Positions 33,107 through 44,548 of a DNA stretch of 64,000 nucleotides are shown here, piece after piece. This DNA is from Sanghuangporus weigelae (Eukaryota; Basidiomycota; Agaricomycetes; Hymenochaetales; Hymenochaetaceae), in contig CP137318.1 of the NCBI GenBank assembly GCA_033182465.1, positions 496,001 through 560,000 on the forward strand, written 5' to 3'. Numbering within the stretch: position 1 is the stretch's first letter; each line of letters begins with the position of its first letter. Both the position numbers and the translations under genes were made by a program. A model generated the notes under the pieces. It saw nothing but the letters and a program-made list of their open reading frames with translations, had not been told where the DNA came from and did no database searches.

Positions 33107-34706
33107 ATGGTAAATAATAGCATCGCTATCGGCCTCGACGCATTAGGAGTCATTGACAACGAAGTGAAAACCCTTCATTCGCACGATGGAATTATTACTG
33201 ACGATGAGTTGTGGGGAATTGGATCAGAGAGAGCAAGCCTTCCGTAAGTGATCTTTCTCGCAAGCGCTCCTAATTTCTCATAAATATTGCAGGCAGGCCT
33301 TTGAATCTATGTCGCCCTTGCTCAGAGAAGCGCTAGTAGATATGAAGCAGCTCGAGTCGGTGAAAGTTGCTCTCTACAACCTGGCGCATTCTTGCGAGAG
33401 GAAATTGGAAATAATGAAGAAGGATCTGTGGCCGTGTTTCCTCCAGTGCGGGATTCAAATGTTACCAGACGACGTCCTGGCTCGTATTTTTGAGCTCTGT
33501 GTTGAAGGCAATCAAGATGATCGTGCTGCAACTATGTCGCCCGAGGTTGTTCTGTCGCACGTCTCTACGAGGTTCAGGTCCGTTGCGCTAAGCCTCCCTT
33601 CTTTGTGGTCAAAACTTTCGTCCAAGATGTCCAAGCGCTGCTTGCAGCGCAATCTGAAAAGATCTGGAGTCGTTGCGTTATACGTCACAATAAGCGGGCA
33701 CGCGATGAGCAAACGGCTTGCATTGTTTATCCGTAACGTCAAGCGAGAGTGTTCGAGGTGGAAATCATTCAAATTTCACTTAGACGACGTTAAAGCTATG
33801 GATTCTGGATTTCTCAAGCAATTACGAATATCACTCGGGGACCTCCAACTTCCAAACCTGGAGCTCTTTGAGCTTTCGCACAACTGTAGGTCAGGCAATA
33901 CAGACGCAGTGACGAATATCGATTCCTTCAACATCTACCGCTCGTGGAGCATGCCAAAGACACGACATATCTCGATCTGCGAGAACACTCCGAGTAACCT
34001 GCGAGGACCATTTTCTTTACAGGCAGTCTCATTTCTAAGCCTTAGCTTTCCGGCAGATGGTGGAATCCGCTTGCAGCCCTTGCTTGAAACACTTGCATCG
34101 ATGTCGAACTTAAGTGACCTGCAACTGGAAATATCTTGCTATTGGTACGACATACCAGGAAAGAACATTAGCTTCGTCTTCCCTAGTTTGAAGAGCCTCA
34201 GCTTATTGGTCGGTTTGATAACGGGCCGGTTCTTTATGGACTACGCTCGTATGCCAATTCTGGAACACCTACATCTGGAAACGTCGAAACGACAACAAAC
34301 AAACGTCTATTATCAACCTTATCGTTTGTTACCCGATCTTCCTCGAGCGACGTGCCCGTCTGTCAAAAAGCTAGTCATTGTCTATCGTGGAAGTCGTCCC
34401 GATTATTTGGATTTCTTTTCCATTGTCGACAGGTTCCCAGGAATGGAGATTCTCGTTTTGGATGCACCTTTCAGTAAACTTTCTGTTCACCTCGGAGAGG
34501 TCAGGATGATGCCACCGTTTCGTTTCATTTCTATGCAGGTTGGGGAGCCGGCTTGCATCGATTTCCTTCCTAGATTCGTCGAGGAGATGAAACAGCATGG
34601 AAGGTGGGATGGATTCGAGGCCTTTGATTTTAAGTGTGACAACGTAGCTACGAGGCGGCAGGTAGAATCGGTCCTAACTAAAGAAAGAGTGAGATGGTAT
34701 GAATAA
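33107..34706 (+). CDS. F-box/LRR-like protein, intact paralogue
   Basis: Exons 33107-33243 and 33293-34706; 516 residues. A short coiled segment (LVDMKQLESVKVALYNLAH) precedes an F-box (IQMLPDDVLARIFELCVE...SHVSTRFRSVALSLPSLWSKL, about residues 100-155). Leucine-rich repeats follow to the end (SMSNLSDLQLEI, MPILEHLHLE, PGMEILVLD). The expected role is a substrate receptor of an SCF E3 ubiquitin ligase; the target is unknown. The intron is after the same LP codons as in the interrupted copy at 4629-6341, confirming paralogy. The C-terminal VKxYDR-like end of the paralogue corresponds here to LTKERVRWYE. Confidence 0.85.
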
Positions 34707-35330
34707 CGCTGTAGCTCTCCTTTGGGATGTTTGAGTAGATTATCTGCTGTACTAAGCAGAAGTGCTTCGCAGCGGGTCGACGAATGTGCTTTACTGTCTG
34801 TATATGCTATCACTCGATGACTCAGAAGATTATGGGCGGGTGAGCCAGATTACGATTATCAGAGTACTATACTATTCAAGTAAGAGATATAAATGTCTCT
34901 CTGCCGCACAGCTTACATCACATCCTGGCTGGGATATGACCTGGCATACAAGAAACCAAGCCCAAAATACAAAACAATTTCTTTGAGTTATACTAGAGCG
35001 TGAATAAATTTTAGTTGTTGGTTGTATCTTTATTTTCAAATAAACAATGATGAGTAACCTGGCAAAAATCCCGAAATGCGTCGGTCCAAGCGCGACCACG
35101 CCTCTTTCGAACATCCGTCCAGCAGCATTTTCAACGCTTTTCATTCTGCTACTCGATCTTGGTAAACAAACACTATTTTTTCGCGACTATTCAGTCGTAT
35201 TATCTGTTGTCGTTCTCAGTCGTTCTCTGAGCTCCTAAGCGTAAATACAGAAAAGAACAATCCGATCGACCAGAGACACGGCCACCGCGTGCCACGCTCA
35301 TTCTCAAATTCTTCACTCTCAGCGACTGAG
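34707..35330. other. Intergenic, 0.6 kb
   Basis: 3' flank of the F-box gene and promoter of the taxilin-like gene. No recognised element. Confidence 0.4.
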
Positions 35331-37533
35331 ATGAGTACGCCAGCTGCACTTCCGCAGCGTCCTTCGAAGCCTCCACCAGCGGGGCCCGCGCCTCCTGCTC
35401 CCGGGGCTGCACCACCGAACCCACCACAACCCAACAGTGGTCACGCTGCCACCACAAATGGTACCAAGGCCACCACGGTTCCCAATGGTACCACCAAGGG
35501 TAAAAAGGGCGCCGCTAAAGCGGATACGCCTGTGGATCCCCAGGCTATGTACGAGAGCTTGAAGAGCAAGATCGCTGCATTGGAAGAAGAGCTGAACCAC
35601 GCGGACGAGGAAGAACTTAAGTTTGGTGCGTTGTTCATTTGTTGTGTCTATGCTTCGTGACAAGAAGCAATATTCTTATTCCCCGTTGCTCTGAATACGC
35701 AGCTGAAGAGGCGCAGAAGAGTGTACGCGGTATGGAGGAAAACGCAGTACACACGAAATACGTAGAGTTGGTACGTGACCTGCTCTACATATGTTGTTCT
35801 TCACGTATTTAGGATTTCCTCTAGTTTGCTGAGATGAAGCGTACGGAAAGAGATCACGCGAAGGAGAAACAGAAGTTGACGAAGGACAAGGATACTGGTA
35901 CTACTTCTTGTCTCGGAGGAAGAAATCCATGAACTCACAAAGTTTTCCTAACGATGACCAGCGAAGAGTCAGTTGACGAAAGCAAACCAAACGAAGGCTA
36001 AGCTGGAGAGTCTCGCCCGAGACCTGACGAAGGTGAGATTATTGTCTATTTATTTGTACTCTTTCGCTGACAAAACGCAAGGATAACAAGAAATTGAGAG
36101 TAAGTGATGTGGATAATATAGGAGGATGAATCTGTACCAAGCGGTCGTGTAGGAAGAGAAACACCAACTCCTGCAAGAGATTTCCAAAGGACTGGAAGAG
36201 GTGAGCACTTTCACTACTTTCTTACGTTCATGTTCTAATGCTACACGATCACTCCGCAGATCAAGCACTTGACGGCAGAAATCTCCAAGGGAAAGGAGAA
36301 AGCTCGTCAGCAGGAGATTAAGAACCGCGAACTACCAGAGATTGTTGTGAAGGTCGTATGCAAGTACCGTGCGGAACTCTTCTTCAAGATTAATCGCAAG
36401 ATGAAGCTTTCTCGCCTTATGGACGCATGGACTGAACGAATGGAAGGTAATACGTCTCCTTCAATGGGCCGCAAAGCCATCGGGAAAGGAAATACTACTG
36501 CTTCCAATGGTGCATCGACGCCGAACGGAGCAGGTAAAGGAAACGATGCGGCAAGCATCAAGTCGAATGCGTCAATCCAATCGGGAGTTGTGGGAGGTGT
36601 CGTCAACGGGACGTCTGCCGGCGCAGCAACACCGGCGCGTATGACGTTCGAATTTTTCCACCAAGGTCGGACTCTGGACCCGGAAGTGACTATCGAGGAG
36701 GCGGGTATTGAGAGTCAGGATGAAATCCTTGCTGTTGAGTTCATGGATTTGACGGGACCGATGCCTGATGATGCGGTGCGTCCTTGACTGTATATTCCAG
36801 CTCATCCGGCTCAATACTTTGTACTTCAGGAGGAGATCATGGACACACGTCTCCCAAAACTGAAGAAGAATTGGACAGATAATCCACAAGAGTAGGTACC
36901 TCCCAGAGTTCAAGTTCTCCGCATACTGATGCAGAAGGTCGAATAGAGCAAAGAAAGCCATGGAAGAGATTTTCGACGGGGTGTAAGTCCCTCTCCTATT
37001 CTGTAAAACATGCATTTATATTTCTACTGCTTTGTACGCAATAGAACGAGAGAGCGTCTGAAACTTGTCCTTCGGCAATACGAGCTTCGCGAACGGCACT
37101 TCGAATGCTTCGTCCGGTCAAAGGAGCTCGAGCTCTTGCTTGCACGCTACCGCGAACAAGAGCACAAGCAGCGTGTGGAGTTCGAGAGGAGTCGAATAGA
37201 TAAGCTTGAGGAAGATGTGAGTGCTCTTGTTGATGTCTTCTCGGAGAAAAGTTAAGCGAGGTTGAAAGAACCAGCGAGTGCGCAAGGAGCTTGAAGATGT
37301 GCATAACGGGCAAACAATGCTCATTGAGAAGTTGATACAATGCTGCAAGGAGGTAAGTTTTCATTGGTCTCGCTTTCCGAGCCACTTGATTCATCTTCTC
37401 TTTTTTTTTTCCTTTGCGGGTCTGCGCTGGGTTGCAGCCAAATGCCGAAAGGACGCAAAGACTCTTCACATCTCTGCGCGAAGAGCTCGAGAAACGTGGG
37501 ACGAAACTGGTGGATGGCGTTGCAGGAGGGTAG
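35331..37533 (+). CDS. Taxilin-like coiled-coil protein with embedded SUMO-like domain
   Basis: Twelve exons: 35331-35625, 35703-35770, 35825-35897, 35962-36032, 36082-36099, 36153-36200, 36260-36775, 36830-36891, 36947-36982, 37045-37216, 37275-37352, 37438-37533; 510 residues. The first 75 residues are Pro/Ala-rich. A coiled coil follows (MYESLKSKIAALEEEL..., KAKLESLARDLTKDNKKLR), the taxilin signature. It runs without an exon break into a ubiquitin/SUMO-like fold at about 217-350: VVKVVCKYRAELFFKINRK, LSRLMDAWTERM, a Ser/Gly/Asn insert of some 60 residues, then MTFEFFHQGRTL and IEEAGIESQDEILAVEFMDL. No C-terminal di-glycine. Coiled coil then resumes (LRQYELRERHFECFVRSKEL, again taxilin-like). 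Taxilins bind syntaxins in vesicle traffic; Rad60-SLD/SUMO-like modules bind SUMO-pathway partners. One exon is only 18 bases. Confidence 0.82.
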
Positions 37534-37897
37534 CACTAATAGTCGGTGTCTTCTGAGCGAATGTCGAACTCGAAACGAGTCTCCTCTCGAGCTTTGACTT
37601 CCGACTCTGTGCGTAGTTTAGCATCGCCTGCAATCTAAACTTTCAACTTCGAAACACAGCAAATGATTGATTCCTGGTATCCACACGAGGTCCATTGCTC
37701 TACAGAAACTAACGCTACTTACTCCTTTCCTTACTATCTATGCGAGGCATAGTCCAAATGATATGCGTTGCCACTACTGCTTATAAGTTTCAAAGTCTGC
37801 GAAAAAACCTCTCTAGTCCGTCTGGTCCATTGTTATCCCGAGCCTCCAACTAACGAGAGGTTAAAACGTCTTCGCCCTTGCTCCAATTAAGACCCTA
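37534..37897. other. Convergent 3' region
   Basis: 3' flanks of the taxilin-like gene and UAP1. No gene seen. Confidence 0.4.
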
Positions 37898-39498
37898 TTA
37901 CACCAAAGCATCGAAATCCTGTAGTTTCTCAACATGTCCCGACTTGCTGAACGTCTTACCCTTGACGCTCTCAAGTCCCTCGCCCGCATACGTCACTAGC
38001 GGGCTGACCTCAATCTCCACTTCATCCGAGGCGAACTTCGCTCCAGCAGCTTCAAGGAACCTCCGTTGCTGAGCAAGGAGGTCGCGGCGGGACGTCTCAG
38101 CCGAGTCGCCCGCAGGAGCCCCAGGCGCGTTTTTCAACGGCGAGAACTCCTCCGCCCGAGCACCCTCAAACACGAAAAAGTTCTGCGAGAATGGAAAGAC
38201 GTCGAACACGAACATCTCCAGTTTCATTCCGTCCGTTTTGCCCTTTTCGCCCTTGCTTGCGCCGTCGAGGGAGGTGATCGAGGGGATCTTCTTACGCGCG
38301 ATGTGGTACGCGAGGGATTTCTCAATCTCGTGCGTGCGTTGGAGGAAGGGGAGCGTATAAACGTGGTTGGCGATGTTTGCTGCGCGGAGGGCTAGAGCGT
38401 TTGGGTTGGAGGGATCACGGCGGGCTGCGAGCTCCGGTGTGATCTCGCTATACTCCACCACAGCGAACTTCCCGCTGCGCTTTGCGACTACCCCGACGCT
38501 CTCCTCGGGACGCTCCTTCGGGACTGTCTTCGCCGCGCAGTCCGCATTGCGCGTGGCACAGGCACCGAGGAAGACGGGGTCGGCGACTTTGACGAGGCAG
38601 TTGTCGACGCAGTACGCGTGGATGAGGGTGATTCCCCGCGAAGAAAGGTCGGAGAGGATGGATGGGGCGGTGAGGTTGTTGAGAGATTGGGTGAGTGGGT
38701 TGCGCAGCGCGGCGTAGAGGCCGCCGTTCCCGTCTGGTGCGACGGCGACTTTTGAGGGAGCTTCGAGGAGGATCTTGCCCGAAGCTGAGAGGCATGGGAG
38801 CACACCTGCGGTAGTAAACATTTTTAGTTTAATAGCTTAGAGAATAATGAACGTAGACCCTGACCCTGCTTGAAGAACACAACCTGGTCCTCATCGAGCC
38901 CGAAATTCACTTCCTTCCGCAACTTCTCACCACCAAGTCCCCACCCAAAGAACTTCCTCGTCGCATCATGCGTAGGGTCGCTTGTCATGACATACCACCT
39001 AATCTTCACGCTTCCTTCTTTCTTGCCCGCCTCCTTCTCCGCTACAGTCTGCAAGCGCTGAATGCGCTCAGCTTGAAGCTGGAAAAGCGATTTGTGGGAA
39101 GGAAGACCGATATCGTAGCAACCTTTCGGGTCTGAACTGCCTAGACGCGTGCCCTGGCCACCAGCCATGAGGAGCACCGCTACTCTCCCCTCAGCGATCT
39201 CGCGTAGTCCCTTCTGGCGATACTCCGCCACGCGCTCCTTCTTCGCGTCTACGATATTTTCAGTCACATCACTTGGAAGGGGTTCAACAGCATCTGGAGA
39301 CGCGTGTTTAGTATCCTCGTCCGCTTTCAACGCCGCTTTGTAGATCTCATTCACTCGCGCTGGATTGAATACAGAGAGCTGATCGAGAAGGGAGGATTGT
39401 TCGCCTCGCGAAAGCGTGTCCCAGAACGAAAATACGTGTCCTTGGTCCGCAGCGATGTAGCGGGCTTTAATGTCTGCGTAACGCGCGTCGGTGGACAT
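37898..39498 (-). CDS. UAP1: UDP-N-acetylglucosamine pyrophosphorylase
   Basis: Exons 38865-39498 and 37898-38805 (59-base intron); 513 residues. Makes UDP-GlcNAc from GlcNAc-1-phosphate and UTP, the donor for chitin, N-glycans and GPI anchors; cytosolic. Seen: the nucleotide-binding loop LLMAGGQGTRLGSSDPKG (about residues 106-123), WYVMTSDPTHDATRKFF, the uridine-binding GNGGLYAAL, a YCVDNCLVKVADPVFLG segment, VVEYSEI, and FVFDVFPFS near the C-terminal domain. Length is standard for eukaryotic UAP1. The ATG at 39498 is the first methionine in frame downstream of the promoter; an upstream in-frame extension without ATG is ignored. It functionally feeds the chitin synthase at 17365-22051. Confidence 0.96.
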
Positions 39499-40102
39499 TT
39501 CACGGTTTAACGGCTGCTTTTTGTGTATGAGTGGCACTTGGGTCGTAGACTTATATATATTATGGCACGTTCTGACTGAACGTTTCTAGCCTCACCGCCT
39601 CAACACCTTCAATTTGGTCTGCCTCAGCACCTTTCAGCGGCCGTTATTTTACATCAACACTGCTTTTCGGTAACATAATTTATTTCTCTTACCCGCAGAC
39701 TTAATCAAGTAAAGGAGACGTAAATTTGACTGTCAGTATACTTTGACCAACTTTTAATTGGGAAATTGCGTAAATCGATGAGCGGATTCACCACTGGTTG
39801 TAGTGTGCAGTTATAGCGTGAAAAAAGCTCTCGAGGAGCCGTAGTTGACATAAGCAGACTACATGACGTAATCAGTTCACCCGAGGTTATCCGTTTGGCC
39901 AGCGCGAAAGTTCAAGGCAAGTGGAAGTTGCTCTCTACGTCTGCCCGTCGGTGCGCGCCATTCTCCTTCACTGGTCTCTAGCTTCAACAGTACGTCTCTC
40001 TAGGTCTAGACGTATGATAATCAATGCTAAAGTGTTATATTTTCCCAGGCGTTGAATCGCAGGAGACCTTCAACACTCTTTCTCCCTCTTCATTCGTGAA
40101 CT
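39499..40102. promoter_or_regulatory. Divergent promoter region, UAP1 / ATP synthase subunit e
   Basis: 604 bases between divergent starts. A minus-strand TATATATAA-like run lies at 39551-39559, about 55 bases above the UAP1 ATG. A leader intron before the subunit e ATG is possible (TTTTCCCAG at 40043-40051). Confidence 0.4.
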
Positions 40103-40613
40103 ATGGCCACGCCGACGGTAAACGTACAAATCTACTTCTTTGCTTTATACTTTGCCAAAAATACTTAAAGCATCCTATGAAACCAGGTCGTACGATACAC
40201 GGCTCTAGCAGCCGGCATCTTCTACGGTATCGCGCACCGACGTACACTGCAAAAACAGAAGAATGAACAGCGCGCACACGAGGCGGTGCATCAGCGCGAA
40301 GAGCTCATTCATCGTGCGAAGGAGGCGTGGAAGAGGCAATCGGAGCAGAAGAAGGATGATCGTGAGTCTTTTCAAGATCGTTGTCTCGATACGTTTACTT
40401 TTCCTCTCGCGTATTTTTACGTGTTCTATCCTTCGTATCTTTCATCGAATGTCGGACGTTTGATGCCCTTTCGTCTTGTCCCTTTTGCGGATACTGTGAA
40501 ACTGGCCGGCTACTAACGTGTTTCTCCTCTTCTTCACAGTGGTCACCAACCCGGACGACCCGAACTTCGACATTGAGAAGCTACTTCAAAAATGGGAGAA
40601 GGAGTATCAATGA
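40103..40613 (+). CDS. ATP21: Mitochondrial ATP synthase subunit e
   Basis: Exons 40103-40123, 40187-40361, 40540-40613; 89 residues. Membrane subunit of F1Fo ATP synthase needed for dimer formation and cristae shape. Seen: a single N-terminal span (VVRYTALAAGIFYGIAHRR) with the GxxxG dimerisation motif (GIFYG), then a long charged amphipathic helix (KNEQRAHEAVHQREELIHRA) and a short tail (NPDDPNFDIEKLLQKW). Size and order fit the family (Tim11/Atp21). The first exon codes for only seven residues and the second intron is 178 bases, so the gene is easily missed. Confidence 0.9.
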
Positions 40614-41092
40614 TCCTGTAATAACTTATTCCTCTGTCCTCCTTTCTTCTTCTTAGAATTCCCCTAATTTCGCTGCAAGTCTCCTACGTTCTTCCGCTAC
40701 CAAGTCCACAAACAGACATCGATTGCAAATAGTGACCTTTGCTGTCCGCCAACTGCGCAATTATTTGAATGTACGTCGTACATACATGCAATTTTTGCAT
40801 ACTTAAGCTGTCCGGGTTCTCGTCTGTGCACACGCACCAGTAACTAGACTTTGCGCATGTCAGACATTAAATTTCCGAAAGACTTTTCGGTCGTGTGCAA
40901 GTTACATTGAACATAAAGAAAATCATGGGTACATCATGGAGACCTCGTACAACATGCTACGCCATCATATTTAAATTACCCCGGTTATATCTTATGATAA
41001 TTAGTACTTCACAGAGGACACATTTTGATACAGAACCCAAAGAGCCGTTTAGATCGTGCGAGGCAAAGCGGCCGACGCGCACAGAGCCGAGA
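40614..41092. other. Convergent 3' region, 0.5 kb
   Basis: Between subunit e and the BRCA2 homologue. No gene or repeat recognised. Confidence 0.4.
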
Positions 41093-44000
41093 TTATTTCA
41101 GTCTGTAAAAGCGTGAATTTCGTGTTGTAGAAAGGTAGATCATATCGTCCTTCGCGCGACCCATCCAGCAACTCTGTTGCATAGGCACGAGGTTCGTCAT
41201 CTTGTCAGTTGTAAATTAAGTATAGGCGAAACATGAAAGAAAATCAAGTCAGTCACACGAGTATAACGAAAGGAAAGTGGCAAGTAAAACGCACAAGGAA
41301 TCGCTGTCCAGGTTCGATTGCTCCCGCTTTCCCGCCTTCGGATACACATAGTGAAAGGACGTCCCAGATGCACAAATGTGCTATTCGATTTGCCGGCCGA
41401 CGTAAGGTACGCGCGTCCCGAACTTGCACGATCCGGAAGTTTCGCACTTCTCGAGGTGGACAGAGGTGCTTTCCACAAATACTTCAGAATCAGTTCGACA
41501 GTGAGCAAGGATAAGGAACTTACATTCATCTCACACTCAACCTCCTCCGCCGCATTCTCTTTGTCCTTCTCTGACCTTCGTCGAAGATACCGTGCAAGCC
41601 AGCCAGATTCGTCCACGCCGAGTTGGCGAATAAAGGGTCCTACTTCGCCTGACGACAAGGCGTCAAGTTCGTCGAAGAGGTCTTCGATGTGGTCTGGCGG
41701 CATATCTGATCATTTTCAAATTAATTTTTAGGGAACCGAATGTTTAAATCCCGATTCATAAGAAAAACTGACCATCAGCCGAAGCTTTGAATTTCCCGCC
41801 CTCTGCACGCTCTAATCGTTCCGCTAAACCGTCCCAGCGTGCCCATCGGGCACCTATGTCCTCGCGGACCTTCGACTCAGCAGCTTCCCGTCGTTTCTGC
41901 AATGAGAACAATTCAATAGACTTGACGAGACGTTGCAAGGAAACTGGACGTACCCTCCAAGCATCCTCAATTGCAGCCTCTTCCGTCTCACCTCGCGGTC
42001 CTTCACGTTTCTTCTCTCCAGGCTTGTCGCCAGGAAGGAACTCAAAGAAGGCAATCGGGTGCACCTTCAACAGAACAGGAAAGGTTCAGCAGTTCACCTG
42101 TATTCGAACAAGATAAGAAAACACACCTTCTCGACGATAAAGTCCGCTGACGGAACAGGACCACCATCAGGAGTAAGGCTACCTAGGGTAGCAATGAATG
42201 GTTCTGGCTGGAATCCTAGCTTTGCATGCCATGGTGCTAGGTGAGACCCGTTGCCGGAAAGCAAGAGCGTACAGGAGTTGTAGGCTTCCAGAATTTCGCA
42301 CGGATCCTTCCTCTCATTGTCAAGCTAGTATGATTGATTAGTACTGTATGTGCTATAGCCGTATTAATAGAGCCTACCTTGGCCCCTGCCACAGCAAGCT
42401 TTCGACCAGGCTTGATAACTCCACGTACCACCGCACGCGAAAGAGGCGCATCCAACAAAGCTCGAAGCCGATACCACCCATCGCTCACCTCAATCTCCGC
42501 ACTCGCATCTCGCACCACCTTGCCATGCTTCCCCAACAACTGCTCCTGTGAGAACAGGACAGCAGTTACAACGAGCACAAGCGGTGACGCTGCGGGTGCG
42601 TCTCCTGTTGTGATGAGCCTCAAAGCCGGTCTAGTGCCTTTTCCAAACTCTTTGTCGTGACGGTTTTCGAGTTGCTCCATGACGGCATGCCAACACCAAC
42701 GACGAGATGAAGTTGATTCGCGCTTCGGATCGAGTGCTGCAAGGCCCGCAAGCTTCCAAAGTATGAGTGCCCAGTGGTTGTCAACCCATTCGCGCGTCGT
42801 CTTGCGACCTGTTTTATGTAGGTGCGCGAGTGCTTCTGCAGGCCCCAAAGAATCTCTTAAGGAGCCAGGAACCTGAGAAGAAGGGACGTGGCTCGCAGGC
42901 GTATGGAAGACATAGAATGGTGCAGTTTGTGGGGTAATCAGCTTGAGTTCGGCGATATTTCTGCACCACTTATCAGAAAAACAAGTTGAAAATAAGATAG
43001 AGTACTTACACTCCCATGTCCTCGAGCTCTTCAGAAGTATACCGATGCGGTCGAAGGCCAGAGTCCCCCAATGTAATTTTCCCGCTCTTTGTAACTTCAG
43101 GAACCCATCAGGATATGTTAACTAGACATGTTTTTGCTGAACTAACCTTTAAGCTGTGCAACTGGTGGCTCCAGAGTTGATACCGATTCCATTTTCTTCG
43201 GTTGTTCGAGATTCTCCAGTGCTGCTCTACCAGGTTCTCCGGGACCCATTCCCTTCTTGAACGGCGTCGCAAATGAGGGTCTTGGAGGTCGTCGAATAAC
43301 ACTATTTGGTCTATCCCGTGCAGATGGCCGAACAGGAGTAGTGAATTGCAAAGACGTGTCCGATAAGGCTCGGAAATGATGATCAGGAGCTTCGACTCCA
43401 GTAATAGACGCGGACATCGGTAGGTGTGTACGTGGGGTCTGGGCTACGCCTATATTGCCCTTCAGAAAACTCGACTCCCGAGAGCTGTCTATTCGTGAAA
43501 CTTGTTGGGGTAAAAGAGGAGATTTGAAACCGCGTAGCCTGTGAGCAGCATTGCGGTTAAGCACCGGTGTCGAGAATGATCGTGGCTGCGGTGATCGATG
43601 GATCACCGGCGAGTTCAACATTGAAGCTAGCGGAGGACGAGAGGAATCTGCACCAGATGCTCGTTTCAATGGAACCTGTGTTGTCGTTGCTTCCTTCACC
43701 CAAGTTTCGTCCTCCGCCGACCAATCTTCAAGTTTCTTTGACCAGCGTTCCAGCGCCGCCTTCGAAGGTTCTAGTGCTGCTCCTTGGGCATTTGAAGCAG
43801 ATCCAAATCCAGGAAGCTCTTTATTTTCGGGATCCAACTCGATATTTGAATTGTCGGAGGATAACTTGAGGCACTTAGAGACAGCTTGAAACCCAAGGAG
43901 CGGAGCGTCTGGATCTGTAGTCGGCTTAAACCAGTCTGAAGAGTCTTTCTCTGGAAGATGTTTTGACGCAGACGGAGACGATGACGTTTCGGCTTCGTGG

Positions 44001-44404
44001 GTATTGTGCACATTATCTGATCGATCGGATATGACAGCAGCGCTCTTGAAACCCGTACTGTCATAATCAGCACGTTTCTCGCTTACGGGATCCGAGAGTC
44101 CTGAGATACTTTTGTCATCGCTGCCCTGTAAAGCTTCCGTTATGGCTTTCAACCGTCTCTTCCTTGAATTTGGGCTGATGGCCTGTGACAATTGTGGTAT
44201 TCTTTGAGAACTCGACGATGCGGCTGGCTGTTGTCGCTGTATCTGAGAAAGTGTGAGCTCGATTCGATCGAGTTCGAGCAGATCATCCGAGTTGAAGTCT
44301 TCGAATTCGGCCTCATAAGTCGGCGACGATAGTCGTTGTCGTTTGAAAGCAGGAGAGGACATGATTGGTCGGAGCGGGAAAGTTGAATACGATCCAACTT
44401 CCAT
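41093..44404 (-). CDS. BRH2: BRCA2 / Brh2 homologue, recombination mediator
   Basis: Nine exons: 43147-44404, 43010-43094, 42378-42960, 42127-42324, 41954-42064, 41773-41896, 41524-41705, 41295-41468, 41093-41200; 940 residues (in-frame ATG at 44362 is an alternative). Loads Rad51 on single-stranded DNA in homologous recombination; nuclear. Seen: a disordered N-terminus with a BRC-like Rad51-binding repeat at about 198-226 (GFGSASNAQGAAL..SKAALERW). The helical domain contains REWVDNHWALILWKLA, and OB1 contains IEVSDGWYRLRALLDAPL..AVVRG. Also seen are WHAKLGF..P and a tower-like charged helix (KRREAAESKVREDIGARWAR). The last exons give OB3 (CPPREVRNFRIVQVRDART, MTNLVPMQQSCWMG, DMIYLSTTR). The size matches the compact fungal Brh2 form. 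Confidence 0.94.
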
Positions 44405-44548
44405 TGACGCGCCTAGTCACAATAGCACGTGATCGCAGTGTGGAAATTTAATACCTGATGAGGTTATTTAGAGTGCAAGCGCCTCGATCTTGCTCTCTTC
44501 CAGTGCACTTTCTACTTCTCCGATTATACGTTTTGCTCGATTTTAAAA
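44405..44548. promoter_or_regulatory. Bidirectional promoter, BRCA2 homologue / RbAp48-like gene
   Basis: 144 bases between divergent starts. It holds a palindromic E-box CACGTG at 44426-44431 and a GACGCGCC (MBF/E2F-like ACGCG core) at 44406-44413. G1/S co-regulation of a repair and a chromatin gene would make sense but is only inferred; the ACGCG core lies very close to the BRCA2 ATG. Confidence 0.5.
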
